A DNA stretch of 64,000 nt from assembly GCA_033557465.1 (NCBI GenBank), contig CM066043.1, positions 113,628,778 through 113,692,777 of the forward strand, given 5' to 3'. Within the stretch, counting starts at the first letter, position 1. Each line of letters starts with the position of its first letter. Position numbers and translations under genes: made by a program. Source of the DNA: Ichthyophis bannanicus (Eukaryota; Chordata; Amphibia; Gymnophiona; Ichthyophiidae). The notes beneath the pieces were generated by a model. It was given only the letters and a program-made list of their open reading frames with translations. It was not told the DNA's origin and made no database searches. This document shows, one piece after another, positions 17,637-27,316 of this stretch.

Positions 17637-19784
17637 CAGGGGTCTCAAACTCAAATTGCTTTGAGGGCCAAATGAGGACTTGTAGAGTAACCCGGGGGCC
17701 GCACAAGACGCAGGCCTCATTTGCATAATGGCATCATTTGCATAAGTGCATCATTTGCATAAATATTTGCATAATGTTACCATACATTAACTTTTAGTAA
17801 ACATGCAGAACATACACCATCACCAAACAAGGAATCACAATTTAGAAACAGGAAGACAATTAAACTGGGAACCCCAAAAGCCAAACTTAGAATGTACAAC
17901 ACTGTAGAAATAAAACTATAAATTGATTTCTTCTTGTATTAAATAAAGTGCAGACGTTAAAGATGCACATTTCCAAGAGCTGACATATTTCAGTTAATAA
18001 ATTCAAAATAAAGAGATTTTTCTACCTTTTGTGCATTTTTTTTTCAGTTGTAATTGTTCCAGCCACTTTCTTCTGATTTCTTCGTGTCTTCTGCTAACGC
18101 TCCATTGTCTGCTGTCCATTTGTCCTTTCTTCTTTCCTAGTTTTTTCCATTCTCTCTACATCTGCTTTAACATACTAATCATTCTCCTTTTGCTCTTTCC
18201 TCATTCCTATTTCATCCACTCAAATTTTACCCCTCCATCCTCAATCCCCACTTACTCTCCCAATACCCGGCCAATTGTAGATTTTTCTTCCCTCCCACAC
18301 AAAATATATTTCCCCTCTCCATTTCACTCTCCCAGCCCCATCCCATTCTAATCGTCCCCCAACATCAACTCCCTTCTAGCTCCTGCCCCACCCAGCATCC
18401 GCTCCCTTCTAGTCCCCGCATCATCAGCCCATTTCCAGTCCTAGCTCCCTCCCCTCACAGCCCATTTCCTTTCCAAGCCCCCCTCCCCATTAGCCCATTT
18501 CCATTCCAAGCCCCCTTCCACTCAGCCCCTTTCCATTCCAAGACCCTGTCCCCATCAGCTATTTGCAGTTCAAGCTCCCCCTTTTACTCGGCCCATTTCC
18601 AGTCGTAGCCCCCCCCCCTCATCAGCCCATTTCCTTTCCAAGCCCCCTTCCCCATCAGCCCATTTCCATTTTAAGCCCCCTTCCACTCAGCCCCTTTCCA
18701 TTCCAAGACCCTGTCCCCATCAGCTATTTGCAGTTCAAGCTCCCCCTTCTACTTGGCCCATTTCCAGTCCTGGCCCCCCCCCAGTCCATTACCAGTTCTA
18801 GCCCCCCCCCATAGCCCATTACCAGTCCTAAGCCCCCCAACAGCCCACTTCCAGTCCTAACCCTTCCATCACCCCATCTGCATTCTTAGCCCCCCCATAA
18901 CCCCATTTTCAGTCTTAGCCCCCCAATCAGACCACCTCCAGTCCTAACCCCCATCTGTCCATTACCAGTCCAAACCTCCCATCACCCCATTTTCAGTACT
19001 ATCCCCCCATCACCCCATTTTCAGTCCTAACCCCCCCCCATTACTAGTCCTAACCCCCCCCCCCTTACTAGTCCTAACCCCCCCTCCCCCCCATCAGCCC
19101 AAGTCAAAAAAGATAAAGCCCCAGATATAAGATGCTGATCCGGGATAGAAAGTCATGTGTTGGGGGTGGAGGGGCACTTTTCCCAGTCGCTGCTGCCGGA
19201 GGGGGGGGGGGGTGGGGGTGGCTGCTGACATCCATTCCGGAGGGGGAAGAAGGTAAGAGCCTCTCCCAGCAGATGCCCCTAAGGAGCCCCCCCCCCCCCC
19301 CGCGCCCCCCGGACGCACCGGCGGCCCCGCGCACACCCCCCAGCCCCCAGCCACAGGCCACAAAGCAACGGGGATCGGGGCCGCCGCTTGCCCGACAGAG
19401 GCAGGGGCCGAGCTGCGAGCGACGAGGAAGAGCGGCACATCCTGCCCGGCCGTGCGCGGCGTGGAAAGCCATTGGCCGCGGTGCAGGGCACTTCCTGCCC
19501 CTGCCTAGGGGCGGATCGGGGGCCCGGAGCCAGCCCCCTAACGGGCGCCGCTAGCCTGGAACGAGGCTCGTGCCGGAGCCACCCATGCACGGTTCTGCTG
19601 CTAATCAGCGAGTGCAGGGCTCGAAGAGCTGATGCTGGAGCCGCAGATGTAAGGGACAGTCCCTGCTTTACAAACATGAACGGCAGCAGCAGCAGAAGCC
19701 GGGGGGTTTTTTGTTTCGTCTGCATCGCGGGCCGCACAAAGGTCTCTCGCGGGCCGCCTGCGGGCCGCGTGTTTGAGACCCCTG
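17637..19784. mobile_element. Non-autonomous hAT element, 2148 bp
   Basis: The ends CAGGGGTCTCAAACTC and GTTTGAGACCCCTG are inverted repeats. The 8-bp target duplication CTTTATAA is perfect (17629-17636 and 19785-19792). The subterminal GGGCCGCACAA words occur on both sides. No transposase is visible. The middle is a cytosine/thymine-rich tandem array, then a CpG-dense segment from about 19150. Confidence 0.92.
18360..19090. repeat. Pyrimidine-rich tandem repeat inside the hAT element
   Basis: Short units built on CAGCCCATTTCCAGTCC plus a C run repeat throughout. A higher-order repeat of about 165 bp is visible: the block starting AGCCCATTTCCTTTCC at 18459 recurs at 18624 with the same order of sub-units. 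Confidence 0.85.
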
Positions 19785-19866
19785 CTTTATAACAAAAGAC
19801 AATACTTTTATACCTCCAGATGTACTCATTTTAAAGGAAGCAAGCATTCAAGTTCTTTATCTTTCT

Positions 19867-20243
19867 TTAACACTTTATATACCGCCCTTGCCAAAACATG
19901 AGGGCGGTTTACAATAAAATATAAATGCTAGCGTCAGAAAAGAAAGGAACTCCATTAAAATAAAGAAAAAAAAAGGGCCAAAGGGGCCACCGGAGACAAA
20001 ACAGTAAATCATAAACAATTTTTTAACAGAACAGAAAGTCAACAGAGGACAGACAAACACAAAACTACACAGGACTCTCAGGAGGGAGGTCAAATGCCTG
20101 TTGGAATAAATGGGTTTTTAGTAGTGTTTTGAAATTATGATAGGAGGGTTCTAACCGGAGAGAGGATGGTAGTGAATTCCAAAGTGAGGGTCCCAGAAAA
20201 AAGAAAGCAACATGGCGTGTCTGTTCTAGATGAGCTTGTGCAG
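19867..20243 (-). repeat. LINE (L2-type) 3' fragment, inverted
   Basis: On the minus strand it reads HVAFFFLGPSLWNSLPSSLR, then NFKTLLKTHLFQQAF, the carboxy end of an L2-type ORF2, followed by the tail TGTAAACCGCCCTCATG. It differs in sequence from the plus-strand L2 that it interrupts. Confidence 0.75.
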
Positions 20244-20892
20244 GGGAAGGAAGGAAGTTAGATACTTGGTTGTTATACTTGATCAACAGCTTAGTTTTTC
20301 AAAACATGTGAGCAATATAACAAAGGCTATTTATTCCAAATTAAAAATGTTTCATCATTTAAGACCACTTCTCTTTGCAAGTCATTTTAGAAAGGTAATT
20401 CAGGCAATGTTATCTCCTCATTTGGATTTCTGTAACACATTACTTATGGGTCTCCCAAAGCAAATTATTAATAGGCTTCAGCTAGTTCAAAATACGGCAG
20501 CAAGAGTTATTTTACAAGTCCCAATTAAAGAGCATATTACCCCAATCTTGAAACTCCTGCATTGGCTTCCTATTGAGAGCAGGATTAAATTCAAAGCTTT
20601 TCATACAATTTTTAAATCAATTCATTCAGAATCCTCTTCTTGCCTGAAAGAGCTTATCCACATTACTCTTGATAACAGAGCATGGAGAAGCATATCTAAA
20701 AATCCACTGAAAATTCCCTCTGAATTCAAATTTTGCAGTGCATCTACTTCAAAGAGGGCTTTTTCTCTTTCTGCTCCTTTTTTATGGAACTCACTTCCTC
20801 AACTAATTAGATCTTCTAATGATCCAAAGTTCTTTCGAAAACTTCTAAAAACGTTTCTTTTTAAGGACTACTTTGGTGAATTAATTTCTTAA
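20244..20892 (+). pseudogene. L2 LINE ORF2 C-terminus (216 aa open)
   Basis: VRYLVVILDQQLSFSKHV, then HLDFCNTLLMGLP, RLQLVQNTAARVI, HITPILKLLHWLPIESRI and FLWNSLPQLIRSS form the typical L2 carboxy-terminal region downstream of RT. This stretch is open to its natural stop at 20892. The untranslated tail with AAATAA repeats follows to 21130. Confidence 0.85.
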
Positions 20893-21131
20893 ATATAATT
20901 AAAATTAATTTAATTTAGAGAGTTTATTTCTTTTCATGTATTAGTTTTTAGAACTATTTAATATTTGTTTCAGTTCATTCCTCGGCACTTTTTGTTAGAA
21001 ATATTTTATTTTAAATGTTAAATGTATTTTGTTAATTGTTAATTGTATTTTTCCTTTATTTTCAAGTTCTTTGTAAACCGCTTTGATTCTCGAAAGGTGG
21101 TATATAAGCACAATTAAATAAATAAATAAAC

Positions 21132-22731
21132 AGGGGGCCTAAGGCCCATCTTCGACTTGCGCAGTCTGAACAGATTTCTGGTGAGGAAATAGTTCAATAT
21201 GCTCTCCCTTGGAACATTGCTGCCTTAACTCCAGCAGGGAGATTGGCTATGCTCCTTGTATCTGAAGGATGCCTATACCCACATCCTCATTCACCCCAGC
21301 CACAGGCAGTACCTGAAGTTCATGGTAGGGAGCAGCCACTACCAGTACAGGGTGCTTCCTTTTGGCTTGGCCTCTGCCCCAAGGGTCTTCACCAAGTGCC
21401 TGGAAGTTGTGGCTGCCTTCCTTCACCTCCAGGGTGTCTTTGTTTTCCCCTATCTGGATAACTGACTTATAAATGGAGGTACGGCCTCAGAGGTGCAGCA
21501 GGCAACCGTATGCACCATCCAGGTCCTACAGCATCTGGGGTTTGTAATAAACTACCCCAAGTCCCACCTCTTCCTGACACACTGTTTGGAGCTCATAGGG
21601 GCAAGAGTAGACACCTCCCAGGCAAAGGCCTTCCTTCCCGGGGACCGAACTGACTACCTCTGGGCACTGGCCCTAGACATACAACACCGTCCCTCTGTGT
21701 CTGCTTGGCACCTGCTGCGCTTGCTCTGGCAAATGGCCTCCATGGACTATGTCACCCCAGATGCTCGCCTTCACATGAGAGCCATGCAGTGGTGCCTTTG
21801 GAACCAGTGGAAATAGGCCACAGGCCATCTCCGGGACAGAGTCTCAGTGGCCTGCCAGTTGGCAGATTCTCTGACTTGTGGCAAAACCCCCAGTACCTCG
21901 AGGCAGGGATGCCCTTCCAAACTCTGAGCCACTTAAGAGTTTTCACAACGGATGCCTCTCTGCTGGGATGTATAGCCCACTGCGAGAAACAGCTGGTTGC
22001 AGGACGAAAGCAACCAGCAGATCAACCTCCTGGAGCTGTGGGCAATATATCTAGCCCTCTGAGCTTTTTGCCACCACCTACGACTTCAGCCAGTGTTGGT
22101 CCAAACAGACAACCAGGTGGCAATGTTCTGTGTGAACATGCAGGGGGGGGCACGGTGTCCCACGCCCTCTGCTGTGAGGCGATGGCCCTCTGCTCCTACG
22201 CAGTCCAGCAGGGCATGCTCCTACAGGTGGTATATCTGCCAGGCCAGAACAACTCACTGGCTGACTGATTGAGCAGGGTCCTACAGCCACACAAATGGCA
22301 GCTGGACCCCAGAGTGGCCAATCGGCTCTTTCATCTCTTGGGGGGGGGGAGGGGAACCATGGATAGACCTGTTTGCCAGCCCGGACAACTACCCGTTGCC
22401 CCGCTTCTGCTTCCGGCAAGCCCACCCCTCCTGGATGGTGGCAGACATGTTTCTCATCTCATGGTCAGAATGTCTCATGTACATCTTCCCACCCACGCCA
22501 CCATTTGCCAAAATGTTATTCAGGTTCCTCCGTGACTAGGCCTCCTTGATCCTGATAGCTCCTCGATGGTCCAGGCAGCTGTGGTTCCTGCTGCTACTCT
22601 GGCTGACAGTGGAGACTCCCATCCCACTGGGGAGGTCTCAAGGGCTCCTATCTTAGGAGGGAGGCTCTCTTTTGCACCCCAACCTGGGGTCCCTGTCACT
22701 GACAGCGTGGCTGCTGAAAGGGGGACCCTAG
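21132..22731 (+). pseudogene. DIRS B1 RT/RNase H, C-terminal portion
   Basis: It resumes the RT cut at 8285. CSLYLKDAYTHILIHPSHRQYLKF and VFPYLDN match B2, with the second catalytic Asp changed to Asn and a stop right after it. Later pieces are CLELIGARVDTSQAKAFLP, TTDASLLGC and QTDNQVAMF. Stops, frameshifts and a TAA at LLP (21225) break it. Confidence 0.8.
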
Positions 22732-22892
22732 CCCCTTTCAACCTCTTGGGAGAAGTGGAGGAGATCCTGCTGGTCTCCCATAAGACATCCACCAGGAAAG
22801 CATACGCCTTCAAATGGCGCAGATTTTCAGTTTGGTGCGTGCAGCACGGGGCTACCACGTTCTCCCGTCTGGTGCAACTGGTGCTGCAGTAT
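22706..22892 (+). pseudogene. DIRS B1 YR, N-terminal piece
   Basis: AAERGTLAPFNLLGEVEEIL, then TSTRKAYAFKWRRFSVWC, matches the start of the B2 recombinase. It is cut at about 22893 by an L2-type tail; the rest follows from about 23077. Confidence 0.75.
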
Positions 22893-23076
22893 CTTTATTT
22901 ATTTATTTATTTTTATTTATTTAACAGCTTTTATATACCGCACTTTTGATATCAGCGCGGTTTACATTTTAACAAATTTTGTACTTAAACATAAAACAAA
23001 TGTTAAGTTTACAGAGAACAGGGAATAAAAACATGGATAACAGGGATTAACAATTATTTACAATAGGTTCTTAAAT
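22893..23076 (-). repeat. L2-type LINE tail, inverted
   Basis: It starts with a CTTTATTTATTT array and TATATACCGCACTTTTG, the complement of an L2-type 3' end. It is inserted in the B1 recombinase. Confidence 0.75.
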
Positions 23077-23112
23077 CCGGGCTCAAATCCGGGCTCAAAT
23101 CCGGGCTCAAAT
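23077..23112 (+). repeat. 12-bp tandem triplication CCGGGCTCAAAT
   Basis: Three exact copies lie at the downstream edge of the LINE-tail insertion. The last copy overlaps B1 recombinase codons that B2 has once, as GGGCCTCAAAT. Confidence 0.9.
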
Positions 23113-23950
23113 CAAACTCCATCAGAGTGCACCTCAGTGCCCTAGTAGCGCATCACCACCTGGTGGATAGAAAGCCCCTCTCATTCCAGTCGCTGTTGAC
23201 CTGCTGCTTGAGGGGACTCCTTTTATCAAAACCCCTGGTTTGCCCCTGGCAACCGAATGGGATCTCAGTGTTGTATTGGCACAGCTTACTCGCCCGCCTT
23301 TTAAACCCCTGGCTACTTGCCATCTGCGATACCTCTTGTGGAAGATAGTGTTCCTGGTTGCACTCATCTCTGCTTGCAGGGTTAGTGAGCCCCAAGCCTT
23401 AGTGGCAGAGGTGCTGTATACCAGGTTCAATAAGAACAGGGTAGTGCTCCCCGCACACCTCAAATTTCTTCTGAAGGTGGTATTGTCCTTTCACCTCAAC
23501 CAGGAGGTGGTGCTGACCACCTTCTTTCCAAGGCCTCACACCAGTAGGGCAGAGACTGTCCTCCACACCTTGGACTGGAATAGGGCCCTATCCTTCTACA
23601 TTCAATGCACCCAGGGCCACTGTAAAACTTTTCAGCTTTTCATCTTGTATGACCCCAGTAGGCTGAGGGAGGCGGTGACCAAACGTACACTGTCTACCTT
23701 CGTGGCAGATTGTATTACCCTCACCTATGAGCAGGTGGGGCTCCCACTGGAAGGCGAGGTCATGGTGCACCATGTCAGGGCCATGGCGGCCTCTGTGGCA
23801 AACCTGCGCTCTGTCCCGATGATGGACATCTGCCGGGCTGTGATTTGGTCTTCATTCCACACCTTTGCAACTCATTACTGCCTGGAGAGGGAGTCCTGAT
23901 GGGACAGTGCCTTCGGCCAGGGTGTACTCCATAATCTTTTTGGGGTCTAG
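23113..23950 (+). pseudogene. DIRS B1 YR, C-terminal piece
   Basis: WDLSVVLAQLTRPPFKP, then ALISACRVSEPQAL, where the catalytic Arg context SARR of B2 is SACR. Further on it gives HHVRAMAAS (His-x-x-Arg) and ATHYCLE (Tyr). The stretch from 23240 is open for 219 codons, unusual for such a decayed copy. It ends in LFGV then TAG. Confidence 0.8.
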
Positions 23951-24127
23951 GCAGGTTCTACCTTCCGACCCTTCTGTGTTCAGGCTACCGAAGCGTCGCT
24001 TCCATAGTGGCCACAGGTCCTACTGCAGTCTGTACCTGCAGATTCAATTGCTGCTGATCACAACCTCCCTTGAGGGTACTTTGTTTTTTTTCTCTATGGG
24101 CTTTTAGTAGCCTGTAGGTAGGGAGTC

Positions 24128-24422
24128 CCATATTTATTTATTTATTTACATTCTCTTATATACCGCGCTATTCTGCATCAATGCGGTTTACATTGATCAA
24201 ACTGAAATTACATTGAACAGGGCATTATAACTTGGAGATAACTATTTTACAGGGAACATGGGCTATGGAGGGTTAAGTGGCTTGCCCAAGACCACAAGGA
24301 GCACCTGTGGGACTAGAAACCCCAGTCCTTCCGGCCCAAGGTTGCTATCCTCTAGTGGGATTTGAACCCCTGACCTTCCGGCCTGAAGTACCTTGCCCCA
24401 AACAATAGGTCACTCCTCCACT
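24128..24422 (-). mobile_element. tRNA-headed SINE with L2-type tail
   Basis: On the minus strand it runs GGAGTGGAGGAGTGACCTA, then GGGGTTCAAATCCCAC (B box), then CTCCTTGTGGTCTTGGGCAAG, then GTAAACCGCATTGATGC and an AAATAA array. It lies between the YR stop and the ICR of B1. Its head and core resemble the RTE-tailed SINE at 3913, but the tail is L2-type. Confidence 0.75.
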
Positions 24423-24521
24423 CCATATGTGAGGACTGACTTTCTGCTTGTTCCCAGAGAAAGCATAGTTACTCACCTGTAGCCGGTGTTCTCTGGGGGC
24501 AGCAGGAATCAGTCCTCACAA
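24423..24521 (+). repeat. DIRS B1 internal complementary region
   Basis: CCATATGTGAGGACTGAC through GTTCTCTGGGGGCAGCAGG is the complement of both B1 termini joined. The join is AGAGAAAGCATAG. Confidence 0.85.
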
Positions 24522-24559
24522 CCCTCCCTCCTCCCTTTGGAGTTGCTTCCTTCATTTTT

Positions 24560-24725
24560 GCTGTTTTTTAGCTTTGTCATCTGACTGAGCAAGATGGCAC
24601 CCTTGGGGGGGAAAGGGACCACGCATGCGTGGTAGCATCTCCCAAAGGTGCCAACATCACCCCATATGTGAGGACTGATTCCTGCTGTCCCCGGAGAACA
24701 CATGTTATAGGTGAGTAACTACGCT
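24560..24725 (+). repeat. DIRS B1 right inverted terminal repeat
   Basis: It is complementary to 1970-2130 and ends with ATAGGTGAGTAACTACG. It is shorter than in B2, with a deletion around the palindrome. Confidence 0.75.
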
Positions 24726-25019
24726 ATATCCCCTTTCTCCAGCTGCGTTAGAGTATGAAGATCCCTGCTTTATGGCTAGCCACTGTTTCTCGTAAAATCT
24801 AAATGTGGCTATATATATGTGTTGAAATCAATCCCCCATAGGGATAGTGCTCCTACTGAAGGCCATCGAGGAAATTTTGATTTCTGAGTAGAATGTGATT
24901 TGATTTTCATTGGGAATATACACATTTGTAAACGTGTACATACATCTTCCCTTCAATCTTAGCATTGACATAGACCCACCAACCCCGCCCATCTCTCAGC
25001 ATGCAGACTGAAGGGAAGC

Positions 25020-25100
25020 AAAATTTTTTATTTTTTATTTATTTAGCTGTATTTATATACCACCTTTCATCAGGTCAAGGCGGTTTACAGAGAACAAATT
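25020..25100 (-). repeat. L2-type LINE tail, inverted
   Basis: A TTTATTTATTT array is followed by TATATACCACCTTTCATC and AAGGCGGTTTACAG, the reverse complement of an L2-type 3' end. Confidence 0.65.
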
Positions 25101-25139
25101 CGAAACTACAGTAAAACAGCGTAATTGCTATTAATTGCA

Positions 25140-25335
25140 TGTTGTATATAGTTATGTCTCTTATGTTCTGAGACATCAGAGACTGCCACAACTTCTTTGT
25201 AGGGTTTTCGTTTCAAGCAGCATTGATGTTTCTTGTAAGTAAAGCACATCGCCCCTATGTCTCCTCAAATAAGAGTGTGTGTTTCTTTGGCGCCTTAAGA
25301 CCCTTCACATTTAAGGTAATTATTTTTTTTTTGCA
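25140..25335 (-). pseudogene. L1-like ORF2 N-terminal endonuclease fragment
   Basis: On the minus strand the frame gives ITLNVKGLKAPKKHTLLFEE and then a LTRNINAA-like stretch. This resembles the start of an L1 endonuclease (NVNGL, then LQETH). It is too short and decayed for a firm family call. Confidence 0.5.
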
Positions 25336-25927
25336 TGTATACAATGCTAATCAAGTATATAACTTATACAGTAAAGTTCCATGAAAGAGAACAAAAACTA
25401 AAATAAAAAAATTAATTAAAAAAACAAACGGCACCCTTCCTTACAGGGAGCACAAGCCCACTAAACAGGGATCAATTTTGAATGGAGTTAGGAAAAGAAA
25501 AAATATCATTTATTAAGAAGAGCTAGTAGTGAACAGCCAGGAACACAAAATTCATATATTACAGGTTACAACCTGTACTGAATCTTAAATAGAGGCAGCA
25601 GCAAGATTTTGATGCGCCGCTATAAAAGCATACAGACGCGGAGGTTCCAAAAAATATATGTTTCACAGATTTATTCTTAACAATATGTTTACACGAGACT
25701 TTCACAAAAAAACAGAACTCCCAGCTGAAGAAGCTGTGGTCTAAGAAGGAGACATTCTCTCCTCTCTTCTGTCTCTTGTGACATCCGTAAACATTCTAAC
25801 TTTACAGTTCAAAAAGAGCCTTTCACAATGAAACCACTCATGATCTGAGCACAAAGCTGAGGTAACTATTAAAGTAGCAGGAGTGGACAATTCACATTAC
25901 AAGGTCTCTAAAATAGCTGTACCTGGG
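25336..25927. other. No recognisable feature
   Basis: AT-rich sequence with several short A and T runs. I see no protein motif, terminal repeat or RNA gene here. Confidence 0.5.
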
Positions 25928-26014
25928 GGAATTCTGCACAAAACATTTAAAATTCTGCAAATGATATTTTTAAAATTCTGCATGTTTTATTAGTAATGTT
26001 TTGTGCAGAATTCC
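25928..26014. mobile_element. Short inverted-repeat element (hAT-like, tentative)
   Basis: Perfect 20-bp arms GGAATTCTGCACAAAACATT (25928-25947) and its complement (25995-26014) enclose a 47-bp loop. The word AAAATTCTGCA repeats in the loop. Similar GGAATTCTGC inverted-repeat elements occur in reptiles; the class is a guess. Confidence 0.55.
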
Positions 26015-26279
26015 TTGTGGAGTAAACGGTGAAAATATCCAACATATCCATAGATGCAGCATGGCTCAAAGATTGTTCCTGCCTACAGCTTCCACCTTGT
26101 TTGGCTGTCTGACGCTGAAGCCTGCGACTGGCTGAGCAGTGGATAAGGCACTGGTTAAGCTCAGAACGGCAATGGGGCTTAGCAGGCAGTCGGAGGAGCC
26201 GCGTGGTAGTAGCAGCCATTTTGTGCTGAGCGGGAAACTGCTAGTAGAAAAAGGATCATTAGGCGGAGCTCCTTTCCTC

Positions 26280-26936
26280 AAAGTTTTTGTTTTTTATGGT
26301 TTCCAGAGGATGAGACAAAGAAGTAAGGCAAGTGAAGAGTAGAAGATATGCCTACAAAGCCGTCCTACATGACCTGCGAGTTCCGCAGAGGTTCACCTTC
26401 TCCAACAGGGTTCCACAAGGGATGTGAGGCAGAATCCCGGTTGGTGGAGGCAGGCCTGCAAGAGGACAGGACAGAGCGATCCCCTAGGGGCATGGAAGAC
26501 CACAAGGTGGCTGGGCCTTAGACGGTCACCGCAGCAGTAACACAGCCAGCGCTGAGGGTGGAAGGTAGTAGACCTCTGTCCGCCAAGGGCCCGAAGGGCA
26601 AGGCAAAGAAAGGGCCAAAGGCAAAAGCCTTTAGTGAGGAACAGGTGATAGGTCCGCAGGGAGTCTTCTCACAGTAATTTGTCCTGCTATTGCACAAGGC
26701 CTTTTTTTTGAAGCAGAGCACGAGGGAGGAAATGCCAGTTCCTAGGTGTGGTGAGAGACTGTCCTTGAATGTGGACAGCCCTTGAGGGGACAGAGAGTGA
26801 GCCAGGTCCCAGTAAGCGGCGGATGGAGGAAGACCCCGGGGAAGAGACTCTGCTAGGGGCGGAGGATCAGGATGACGAAGCAGCTCTGGACTGAGTTGGA
26901 AGAAGGCGAGATCCCGCAGGCAAAGGATTCTTGCAA
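26280..26936 (+). pseudogene. DIRS lineage C gag, left fragment
   Basis: Broken frames contain a basic KGPKGKAKKGPKAKAF stretch (about 26580) and an acidic ELEEGEIPQAKD end (about 26890). These are the type of composition seen in DIRS gag, and the pieces continue after DIRS copy A2 at 32956 with RVFHREELAALIAQS. The assignment rests on this continuation and on lineage C RT further on. Confidence 0.4.
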
Positions 26937-27316
26937 TCTCCAGGAACAAGCAGGAATGAGTCTTCACATATGGGTATCGTCGGTACCGACGGAGCCTGCG
27001 TGGGAACGCTCCCCAGCATCCAGTAAGAAAGCTTTTGGTAGCATCCCACAGCGCCTGCACGCTGCCTTCCCGCCTTTCCCAACCGCCTCTCTCCAGTTCT
27101 TCTTTTCCGCGGAGCCAGCAGGTCGTGTTCCTGTTACCGCAGAAGAAGTTCTTTATTTTTTTCTTTATTTTTCTGTCTCGCGTCTGCCTTCTTCGACGTC
27201 AGACCGGTACCGCTGGTCTTTTCTTTTCTTTCTTAAAAAAAACAACAAAAAAACCCTTTTCTTTCTTCAACTGTGCATTTTCAGTTTGGGCCTTAGGCCT
27301 GAACATTTTTCTCCTC

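Larger units (their letters stand above)
8286..21130 (+). mobile_element. L2-type LINE, interrupted by at least six insertions
   Basis: The 3' end at 21060-21130 is the standard L2-type tail (GTAAACCGCTTTGATTCTC, then AAATAA repeats). The protein pieces upstream are L2-type endonuclease, RT and C-terminus. The 5' boundary is placed at 8286 because the host DIRS RT stops there and resumes right after the tail. The 5' region then consists of a 136-bp direct repeat plus a GC-rich minisatellite, followed by DIRS copy A1. The 5' assignment is an inference from this co-linearity. Confidence 0.7.
1951..24725 (+). mobile_element. DIRS retrotransposon copy B1, split by nested insertions
   Basis: The left end starts TCTCCAGGAACAAGC at 1951. 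The right end is the inverted repeat closing near 24725 with GGTGAGTAACT. Between them lie pieces of gag, RT/RNase H and tyrosine recombinase, in order and co-linear with the nested copy B2 at 44685. The pieces join across insertions. RT stops at about 8285 after a peptide like FYSRYFL and resumes at 21132 with the next codons (GGLRPIFDLRS-like). The element proper is about 7 kb; the other 15-16 kb is later insertions. It is far more decayed than B2 and certainly inactive. Confidence 0.85.

Noticed and set aside
19130..19780. CpG-dense segment as a host promoter or first exon
   Set aside because: It lies inside a hAT element with intact ends and target duplication; its open frames on both strands reflect GC content.
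26518..27060. Minus-strand frame of 180 codons across the A2 left terminal repeat
   Set aside because: It is antisense to a terminal repeat and lineage C remnant, with no recognisable domain; similar antisense frames occur at 8378-8932.
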